Origin: Comamonadaceae bacterium
GTDB lineage: Bacteria > Pseudomonadota > Gammaproteobacteria > Burkholderiales > Burkholderiaceae_C
Assembly (NCBI GenBank): GCA_947460065.1
Contig: CANHGF010000022.1
Coordinates: 1 to 14,003 of the forward strand
Direction: 5' to 3'
Length of the DNA: 14,003 nt
Shown: positions 1 through 5,463 of the stretch, piece after piece
Numbering within the stretch: position 1 is the stretch's first letter
Layout of the letters: each line of letters starts with the position of its first letter
The notes under the pieces: model-generated
Databases searched by the model: none
Seen by the model: only the letters and a program-made list of their open reading frames with translations
What the model was told of the DNA's origin: nothing
Made by a program: the position numbers and the translations under genes

Positions 1-725
1 ACCAGGGTGTAGATCCAAACGGCCACCGGCACCAGCACCGGAGCCATGGCGATGAACATGGCGCCCGAGGCCCACAGCGCGCTGGGCAAAGCGCCCAGGT
101 AGCCCGTCAGCAGACCAATGGCCAGCAGCTCAAACCGGTGCTGCTGCATGAGCTGGCGCCGCTCCGCAGCGCTGGCATGCTCAGCCAGACAATCGAAAGC
201 CATGACGCGATAACTCAGCCAGCCCCAGATGAGCGGGGGCAGCACCAGCACCAGGGGTGGCAGCAACCACAGCGGCACCGACAGCGCCATGGCCAGGCAG
301 GCGGCCAGGGTCGATCCGAGCGCCCAGGCCACACTGGCGATGAGCGATGTACCCTTCTTTCGTTCTAGACCGGGAAAGCGCCGCTCAGCCACCAGGGCGA
401 CCATGGCCGGGGTCATGAAGAAAGAGACCATGAGCAGGCAAACGATGACGATGAAGGGGATGGTGGCAAACAGCAGCAAGGCGGGGGCCATGACGGCACG
501 CAGGCCACCCAGCCCTATGGTGTCCAAGGCACCGGCGATCAGCTTGATCCAGGCCCAGGCCTCTAGCTGTAGCCGCAGCGCCTCGATGGCATCGTTCCAG
601 AAGAAATAGCCCAGCCCAAGCACCCCGGCGATGGTGATCGCCAGCGGCAGAAAGGACAGCGCAATGACCCGCGGGTGCAGGCAATACACCGCAGCGCGAA
701 AGAAGGCATCCAGCACCGAGCGCAT
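1..725 (-). CDS. EI24 (CysZ-like) domain membrane protein, partial at window edge
   Basis: The minus-strand frame starting at the ATG at 725 stays open to the window edge (241 codons visible, C-terminus missing). The translation begins MRSVLDAFFRAAVYCLHPRV and is very hydrophobic. Hydrophobic blocks lie near residues 20-43, 75-113, 128-170 and 200-241, with short polar linkers such as VAERRFPGLERKKG. This pattern matches the EI24/CysZ family; E. coli CysZ (about 250 residues) is a sulfate permease, but many betaproteobacterial EI24 proteins have no proven substrate, so sulfate transport is not claimed. The start lies 5 bp after the stop of the hydroxylase gene, and an AAGGGG/AGGA ribosome-binding stretch lies in the end of that gene, which supports the start and co-transcription. 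Membrane nature is sure; the family call is good; the function is open. Confidence 0.8.
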   Translation of the reverse strand, partial: MRSVLDAFFRAAVYCLHPRVIALSFLPLAITIAGVLGLGYFFWNDAIEALRLQLEAWAWIKLIAGALDTIGLGGLRAVMAPALLLFATIPFIVIVCLLMVSFFMTPAMVALVAERRFPGLERKKGTSLIASVAWALGSTLAACLAMALSVPLWLLPPLVLVLPPLIWGWLSYRVMAFDCLAEHASAAERRQLMQQHRFELLAIGLLTGYLGALPSALWASGAMFIAMAPVLVPVAVWIYTL

Positions 726-730
726 CAGTC

Positions 731-1669
731 CTACCCCTTGCCGATCAGCCTGAGCAAACCCAGGCGCTGCTGAGCCCACAGTCCGTGGCCGTAGTCACGC
801 CCGCGAGTAATCTGGTCCATCACGCCAGTGGGGCCAAGCCCCAGGTCAAAGCGGGCTGTGCCAAACAGCATGTCCCACCAGGGCAGCAACACGCCGTAGT
901 TGTGCTCACCCGACTCGATACTGTGATGGCCTCGGTGAAAGCGCGGCGTGACCCATAGGCGCGACACCAGAGGGCCGGCCGACAGGCGCATGTTGGCATG
1001 CTGCAGACTTTCGCTGAGCTGGGACAGCGCAAGCAAAACCATGAATTGCTGAGGGCCCACGCCGATGAGCTGCGCGGCCAGCACCAGCAGGCAGTCGACG
1101 GCGATATCGTCCAATAGATGGTTGCGGTTGTCGCTCCACAGAGTCATCTGGCGCTGCGAATGATGCAGCGCATGCAAAGCCCACCAGCGCTGCGAGCGGT
1201 GCTGGGCGCGGTGTATCCAGTAAGCCAGGAAATCGAACACCACCAGATAGATCAAAAAACTCACCAAGGCCTGGTCGGTCACGCCCGGCCAAAGTTGGTC
1301 CAGGTGCCAGGTGGGTAGACCCTGAGCGCGCAGCGCACCGAACAGATTTAGGAAAACGGGGTCCAGCGCAAAAAACAAGCCCAACCTGAACAGGCCCAGG
1401 CGGTGAACCAGGGTGTAGATCACGTCGCTGCGGACGGCACCGCGGTCGGCCAGCGGCTCCAGCTGCCGCCAGCGCTGCAGCGGCGTGATCACCAGCAGCA
1501 TCAGCGTCACTTGCAGCAAGCCCATCAGGAACCAGCCGCAGGCGGCGTAGGCATCTTCGAGCATGTGGCCCCAGCCCCAGTCAAAGAGCAGCGGAGCCAG
1601 CGGCTCGAACAGCGCACGCTGAGCGTTGCTAAAGGCCTCACCGAGCCAGGCCAAGCCTTGGTCGATCAT
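731..1669 (-). CDS. Fatty acid hydroxylase / sterol desaturase family membrane protein
   Basis: 312-residue integral membrane protein from the start MIDQGLAWLG. It carries the histidine clusters that bind the di-iron centre of this superfamily: HRAQH (H153, H157), HALHH (H166, H169, H170) and HRGHH (H245, H248, H249), plus H184 in NRNH and H257 in HNYG. Hydrophobic stretches at about 44-62, 134-152 and 190-218 would place the His clusters on the cytoplasmic face. Family members insert oxygen into, or desaturate, acyl chains and sterol-like lipids; the substrate here is unknown, but a membrane lipid is likely. The ATG at 1669 overlaps the stop of the deacetylase gene as ATGA, indicating translational coupling. 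A longer frame reaching 1765 would lie inside the deacetylase gene and is rejected as the start. Function class is firm, substrate is not. Confidence 0.88.
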   Translation of the reverse strand: MIDQGLAWLGEAFSNAQRALFEPLAPLLFDWGWGHMLEDAYAACGWFLMGLLQVTLMLLVITPLQRWRQLEPLADRGAVRSDVIYTLVHRLGLFRLGLFFALDPVFLNLFGALRAQGLPTWHLDQLWPGVTDQALVSFLIYLVVFDFLAYWIHRAQHRSQRWWALHALHHSQRQMTLWSDNRNHLLDDIAVDCLLVLAAQLIGVGPQQFMVLLALSQLSESLQHANMRLSAGPLVSRLWVTPRFHRGHHSIESGEHNYGVLLPWWDMLFGTARFDLGLGPTGVMDQITRGRDYGHGLWAQQRLGLLRLIGKG

Positions 1670-2511
1670 GAGCGTTTTTCCTGCAGTCGGCTGTCTAGCC
1701 TGGGGCCGCCTTGCGCATCGATCCATTTGCGATGCTGTGGATGATCGCGCAAGGTGGCAAAGCACAGGCCTTTGCGCTTGAGGCCGACGATCAGCGGATC
1801 GAGCACCGCCGGTGCCCAGGGGTCTTGTCTTGACCAGATGCCCAGATGCGCCACCAGCACCTCACCGCCGCGAATCTGGCGCAAGGCCTGCGACAAGAGC
1901 TTGTCATTGGGGAATTTGTCGCTGGGTAGTTCGTCGCCCAGGAAGCCGGCCGGTGCCCAGCCCACATGGGCATAGCCGCAGGCCTGCGCCGCCTTGACCA
2001 GGGCCGGCGAGGTCTTGCCCCCGGGTGCACGAAACAGTGGCAGCGGTGTCTGACCTGTCAATTGAGCCAAACGCCGACTGGCGCGGTGCAGATCTTCACA
2101 GTACTGGGCCGCGCTCCAACTCAAGGTCTGGCCCTGCTGATCGCCCGCGCTAGGGCGGATCCGAAAATAATCGTCGCCCGCGCGCCCAGGCAAATCCCCC
2201 GCCCAGTAGGCGTGGGCATAGGTGTGCGTGGCAAAAGCATGTCCTTCAGCGGCGCGCTCCTGCCACCAGGGCGCCCAGACTTGGCCCAGGCTGCCGTCGC
2301 CAGTTTGGGTGCGCTCATGGGCTGCAAAAAAAGTCACCCGTACATCATGCTTGCGAAGGACCTCGGCGATCAAGGGGGCCACGCCCATGTGGCCGGTGTC
2401 GAAGGTCAGGTAGACGGTCTTGTCTGGCGCGGGGCACTGGGCGACTGCGGGGCTGAGCGCCATCAGGCCTGCCAGTACGGCCAGCCCTGCCCGCAGCAGG
2501 CGGCAGCTCAT
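1666..2511 (-). CDS. Exported polysaccharide deacetylase (NodB homology domain)
   Basis: 281 residues from MSCRLLRAGL. A signal peptide covers about residues 1-24 with likely cleavage after PAVA, so the enzyme probably works in the periplasm. NodB motifs appear in order: VYLTFDTGH (32-41, motif 1), HTYAH (H96, H100, metal ligands, motif 2), FRAPGG (160-165, motif 3), VGWAP (183-187, the place of motif 4) and LVAHLG (219-224, motif 5). Known members remove acetyl (or other acyl) groups from amino sugars. The usual TFDDG is TFDTG here, so the metal-binding Asp is replaced by Thr39 while the putative base Asp38 remains. An upstream in-frame start (MRPGEPG, 2532) would overlap the propeller gene and spoil the signal peptide, so 2511 is preferred. 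The gene lies 7 bp after the propeller gene and overlaps the hydroxylase gene by 4 bp. Confidence 0.87.
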   Translation of the reverse strand: MSCRLLRAGLAVLAGLMALSPAVAQCPAPDKTVYLTFDTGHMGVAPLIAEVLRKHDVRVTFFAAHERTQTGDGSLGQVWAPWWQERAAEGHAFATHTYAHAYWAGDLPGRAGDDYFRIRPSAGDQQGQTLSWSAAQYCEDLHRASRRLAQLTGQTPLPLFRAPGGKTSPALVKAAQACGYAHVGWAPAGFLGDELPSDKFPNDKLLSQALRQIRGGEVLVAHLGIWSRQDPWAPAVLDPLIVGLKRKGLCFATLRDHPQHRKWIDAQGGPRLDSRLQEKRS

Positions 2512-2518
2512 ACCTGGC

Positions 2519-3511
2519 TCACCGGGGCGCATGGTCCAGGGTCCAGACGCCATGCGGGCTCCTGCCCACTTTGACCTGCCGCACCATACGGCCGCTCACC
2601 AGGTCCACCACCGACAGGCGCGCAGCCCAACGGGAGGTCACATACAAAGTCTTGCCGTCGCGGGAAATGTCCATGCAGTCGGGGCCGGCCGGCACCGCAA
2701 TGCTTTGCACCACCTGCAGGGTCTGCAGATCGATCTTGCTGATGCTGTTGTGAACCCGGTTGCTCACCCAGACATGGCGGCCGTCGCCGAGCGCGCGAAA
2801 TGCGTGCGCGCCGGCAGCGGTCTTGATATGGCCGGTCTTGAGCGGGCCGGGGCCCGAGACGTCGAACAACTCCAGGGCATCGCTGCCGGTCAGGGCCACC
2901 AGCAAATGCTTGTCACCCGGCAGGCCGTATACATCGGCAGGCATCGCACCGGTGGGCGTGCGCCACTTGATGGTCTGGGTGGCCAAGTCTATGGCCACCA
3001 GCTCATTGCTGTCTTGCATGGTGGCATAGACGGTGGTGCTTTTGCTGTCTATCCACAGATGGCTGGGTGTCTTGCTGGTCACGATGCGTTTTGCCAAGGC
3101 AGGCTGCGCACCGTCCCAGCGGTAGATGTCGACATGGTCGAGTCGATTGGCGGCCGTCACGAACCACTTCATGTCGGGCGAAAAGCGCAGGTGGTAGGGA
3201 TCCAAAATACCGCGCAGGGTACGCTGTACCTGGGCAGTACGAGGGTCGATGAAGGTCAGCGAATCGGAGGCCGCATTGCCCACAATGACCGACTTCTCGT
3301 CAGGCGTGAGGTAGAGGTGATGCGGCTCCTTGCCGGTGGCGATGCGCCTTTGTTCGGTCCAGCTAACGGGATCGATCACGCTGACGCTGCCATCGAGCGA
3401 GTTGAGTACGAACAAGGGCGGCGGGGCCGCTTGCGCCAGCGCCAGACGCTGGCCCATGCCCACCAAACCCAGGGCGATCAAGGCCCGCCGACGCCGCTGC
3501 AAAACTGCCAT
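2519..3511 (-). CDS. Exported YVTN/YncE-type beta-propeller protein
   Basis: 330 residues with an N-terminal export signal (basic QRRRR, then LIALGLVGMG, cleavage likely after ALAQA near residue 28). The rest is a series of propeller blades with repeated units of the form V.VID....(10)..I..G..PH.L..(S/T)PD.K...V; clear copies start at about residues 43, 83, 247 and 300, each ending in a strand such as SVIVGN or TLYVTS. The length fits one seven-bladed propeller. Relatives are periplasmic or extracytoplasmic proteins whose ligands are mostly unknown; no heme-binding CxxCH motif is seen, so it is not a cytochrome. The ATG at 3511 is preceded by a good AGGA ribosome-binding site. It is the first gene of the four-gene envelope cluster. 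Fold is confident, role unknown. Confidence 0.85.
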   Translation of the reverse strand: MAVLQRRRRALIALGLVGMGQRLALAQAAPPPLFVLNSLDGSVSVIDPVSWTEQRRIATGKEPHHLYLTPDEKSVIVGNAASDSLTFIDPRTAQVQRTLRGILDPYHLRFSPDMKWFVTAANRLDHVDIYRWDGAQPALAKRIVTSKTPSHLWIDSKSTTVYATMQDSNELVAIDLATQTIKWRTPTGAMPADVYGLPGDKHLLVALTGSDALELFDVSGPGPLKTGHIKTAAGAHAFRALGDGRHVWVSNRVHNSISKIDLQTLQVVQSIAVPAGPDCMDISRDGKTLYVTSRWAARLSVVDLVSGRMVRQVKVGRSPHGVWTLDHAPR

Positions 3512-3651
3512 TTTTTCCTATTGATTCGGACTGCTTGATCAGCCCTGCTCGCAAGGGATCACGAAGCTCCCCAGCAGCTTGTGCAAGTGTAGCGGGAGGC
3601 CTGGCAGCCAGGTGCGCGGCAGCCCATGCTCCCTGCGCGCCTGAAGTGAGC
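3512..3651. other. Intergenic region between rsuA and the propeller operon
   Basis: Gap of 140 bp between the end of rsuA and the start of the propeller gene. Read on the minus strand it contains TACACT (around 3587-3592), which resembles a -10 box but has no good -35 partner. There is also a short CCTGG/CCAGG hairpin at 3600-3612 without a T-run, so I do not call a terminator. The promoter of the four-gene cluster probably lies here, but the sequence alone does not fix it. Confidence 0.35.
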
Positions 3652-4377
3652 TCAGCCGCGATAGGCCAGCGCCTGCAACTGATCGGCCGTCAGCCAGCGC
3701 CACTGGCCGGGGGCCAGGTCGCAAGGCAGGGTCAGATCCCCGACGCGTGAGCGGTGCAGTTGCTCTACCCGGTTACCGACCGCCGCGATCATGCGCTTGA
3801 CCTGGTGGTACTTGCCCTCGGTCAGCGTCAGGCTCAATGCGCATGGGCCACTGGCCTGGCAGGCGGCGGCGCGGACCGGCTTGGGGTCGTCGTCGAGCAC
3901 CACGCCGGCGAGCAGGGCGTCGATTTGCTTTTGGACCAGCGGATGGCGCAGCGTGATCTCGTAGACCTTGGGCACATGGTGCTTGGGCGAGGTGAGCTTG
4001 TGGATGAAGCGGCCGTCGTCAGACAGCAGCAGCAAGCCCGTGGTGTCCTGATCGAGCCGGCCCACCGCCTGCACACCGGCCGCCGCGCTGCCGCCTCTCT
4101 CGCGCAGCGGCGCAGGCAGCAAGGTATAGACGCTGGGCCAGGCACCGGCCTTGTGTGAGCACTCGAAGCCGGCGGGCTTGTGGAGCATGAGATAGGCGCG
4201 CTCCTGGTAAAGCCAGTCAACACCCTGCACCCGAAACACCAGGCCTTCGGGATCGAGCTCCAGGCCCGGGTCATCAATAAGCCGCCCGGCGACCTCGACC
4301 AGTCCCTGCTGGACCAGGCCAGCACATACCCGCCGAGTGCCAAAGCCCTGAGAAAACAAGAGCTGCTGAATCTGCAT
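3652..4377 (-). CDS. rsuA: 16S rRNA pseudouridine synthase RsuA
   Basis: 241 residues from MQIQQLLFSQ. An N-terminal S4-like RNA-binding domain (about 1-48, including GTRRVCAGLVQQGLVEV) is followed by the RsuA/RluB-type catalytic domain. The catalytic motif GRLDQDTTGLLLL spans 106-118, with Asp109 as the nucleophile. Other family blocks are MLHKPAGFECS (64-74), LTSPKHHVPKVYEI (128-141), EGKYHQVKRM (187-196) and LHRSRVGDLTL (207-217). RsuA isomerises U516 of 16S rRNA in the cytoplasm. Colinearity with E. coli RsuA as I remember it, including the TSPxHH and LAPG blocks, favours RsuA over RluB/RluE/RluF. The ATG at 4377 has AGG four bases upstream; a GTG at 4425 would add 16 residues that do not look like S4 sequence. 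It is divergent from the peptidase gene across an AT-rich region. Confidence 0.9.
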   Translation of the reverse strand: MQIQQLLFSQGFGTRRVCAGLVQQGLVEVAGRLIDDPGLELDPEGLVFRVQGVDWLYQERAYLMLHKPAGFECSHKAGAWPSVYTLLPAPLRERGGSAAAGVQAVGRLDQDTTGLLLLSDDGRFIHKLTSPKHHVPKVYEITLRHPLVQKQIDALLAGVVLDDDPKPVRAAACQASGPCALSLTLTEGKYHQVKRMIAAVGNRVEQLHRSRVGDLTLPCDLAPGQWRWLTADQLQALAYRG

Positions 4378-4629
4378 GCCTGGATTGTGACCGGCCCTGC
4401 CAGGGGCTGATCGATCGGTTGGCACTGAAGAAATATCGGAAACATTAACGAAAAATTTAACGTTCTATTGATTCATTTGTAGCTTTTTATAGCTAAATTT
4501 CATATTTAACAACTCCTAAATGCAAAATGTGTATATATTTTATATATTATTTGTCATCGATGATCTTGAAATGTAAATATTATTTATTCAATAATTTCTC
4601 CAGCTGCAAACAACCATTGAGATTTGCAA
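4378..4629. other. AT-rich divergent intergenic region
   Basis: 252 bp between rsuA (minus) and the exported peptidase gene (plus). From about 4440 to 4620 the sequence is dominated by A and T, in strong contrast to its GC-rich surroundings. It holds no gene. Visible small elements are TTAACG twice (4445-4450 and 4457-4462), an inverted repeat TAGCT-N6-AGCTA (4480-4495), alternating TATATA runs around 4531-4550, and a perfect 10-bp palindrome TCATCGATGA (4554-4563). It must contain at least the promoter of the plus-strand gene. Confidence 0.7.
4566..4595 (+). promoter_or_regulatory. Sigma-70-like promoter for the exported peptidase gene
   Basis: TTGAAA at 4566-4571 (5 of 6 matches to TTGACA) and AATAAT at 4590-4595 (5 of 6 to TATAAT) are separated by 18 bp. 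Transcription would begin near 4602, leaving a short leader of about 28 bases before the ATG at 4630, with a GAG ribosome-binding site at 4619-4621. The AT-rich background raises the chance of accidental matches, so this is a candidate only. Confidence 0.45.
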
Positions 4630-5463
4630 ATGAAAAGACATGGATTCATGACAAAGCTAATGCTCCTGCTGGGGGCGGTCTCGCTGTCCTGCGCTGCCCA
4701 GGCGCTGACCTTGCACCGCGACGGCGGCGATCTGTATGCCAGCGGCGTGATTCAGATCGGCGACGATCTGGCCTTGCGCGCTGCCCACGCACAAGCGCCG
4801 GTGCAAAGGCTGATCCTGGTCAACTCGCCCGGCGGCGCCCTGATGGCCAGCCTGCGCATTGCCCGGTGGCTGGAGGACCTTCGCATCACGACGCTGGCGG
4901 CCGGCCACTGCATGTCGGCTTGCAGCCTGATCTTCATGGCCGGCGAGCAGCGGCAATTTGCCAGCCTGCCCCGGCACCCAGCCAGCGTGATCGGCATCCA
5001 CGGCGCCTACAACGCCCGCACCGGGCAGGCCAGCGAGGCGGCAGCCCCGCTGATGCTGGACTACTACCGCCAACGCATGGGCGCCAATTACGCCGCAGCC
5101 ATCATCGAGCAGGCCATCGTCCAGATGAAGGACGCCTCGGGCTTTCTGGTGGTCCCAGCCATGAGCACCGGCGCGGGCGAGCAAAGGCCCCAGTACTGTC
5201 CGTCGGCGCGCGCCGCCCGCCACGAATGCACCGTGCACATGCAGCAATCGGCCCTGAGCCTGGGCATCGTGACGCGGGCCGAGACGGTGAGCCTGGCCGC
5301 TTTGCCGCAAGCCGTGGCGCAGGCTATCGAGGCCGCGCCCACTCCGGCTGCGCCCAGCGCTTTCGACACCAGCGCCAAGGCCAGCACCCTGGCTCAGCAA
5401 TTTCCTAGATCAGGCGTTGTCCATCAGGCCAGGCAGGCTGATGCTGACCCGGGCCAGCCCTGA
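4630..5463 (+). CDS. Exported ClpP/crotonase-fold serine peptidase-like protein
   Basis: 277 residues, with a signal peptide over about residues 1-25 (MLLLGAVSLSCAAQA). The mature part has the ClpP-like pattern known from periplasmic COG3904-type proteins: LILVNSPGGALMASL (61-75, oxyanion-hole strand), then GHCMSACSLIFMAG (92-105) with Ser96 in the nucleophile position, then VIGIHGAYN (120-128) with His124 as probable catalytic His. Cys94, Cys98, Cys190 and Cys200 could form disulfides after export. Whether it cleaves peptides is unproven. The ATG at 4630 has GAG eight bases upstream; TTG 4624 and ATG 4648 are less likely starts. The last 54 bp, encoding a tail ending DPGQP, overlap the end of the convergent histidine kinase gene, and that tail is Ala/Pro/Gln-rich and probably unstructured. 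It stands alone as the only plus-strand gene. Confidence 0.75.
   Translation: MKRHGFMTKLMLLLGAVSLSCAAQALTLHRDGGDLYASGVIQIGDDLALRAAHAQAPVQRLILVNSPGGALMASLRIARWLEDLRITTLAAGHCMSACSLIFMAGEQRQFASLPRHPASVIGIHGAYNARTGQASEAAAPLMLDYYRQRMGANYAAAIIEQAIVQMKDASGFLVVPAMSTGAGEQRPQYCPSARAARHECTVHMQQSALSLGIVTRAETVSLAALPQAVAQAIEAAPTPAAPSAFDTSAKASTLAQQFPRSGVVHQARQADADPGQP

Noticed and set aside
1670..1765. Longer N-terminus for the hydroxylase starting at 1765
   Set aside because: It would be wholly inside the deacetylase gene. The extra residues are Arg/Gln/Ala-rich and unlike the family, and the ATGA overlap at 1666-1669 gives a better start.
2420..3538. Plus-strand open frame of 372 codons
   Set aside because: It is antisense to the propeller and deacetylase genes, which have signal peptides, family motifs and good starts. 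The plus-strand translation is rich in His/Gly/Ala/Gln without any recognisable domain, as expected of a GC-rich shadow.
3600..3612. Hairpin CCTGG-N3-CCAGG after rsuA as a terminator
   Set aside because: The stem is only 5 bp and no T-run follows on the minus strand.
4480..4495. TAGCT-N6-AGCTA as a relic of a dispersed Comamonadaceae repeat
   Set aside because: The arms are only 5 bp in a very AT-rich background, and I cannot check for other genomic copies, so no repeat family is claimed.
4657..5400. Minus-strand open frame of 247 codons opposite the peptidase gene
   Set aside because: The plus-strand product has a signal peptide and ClpP-like motifs. The antisense frame is Gly/Ala/His/Arg-rich without motifs.
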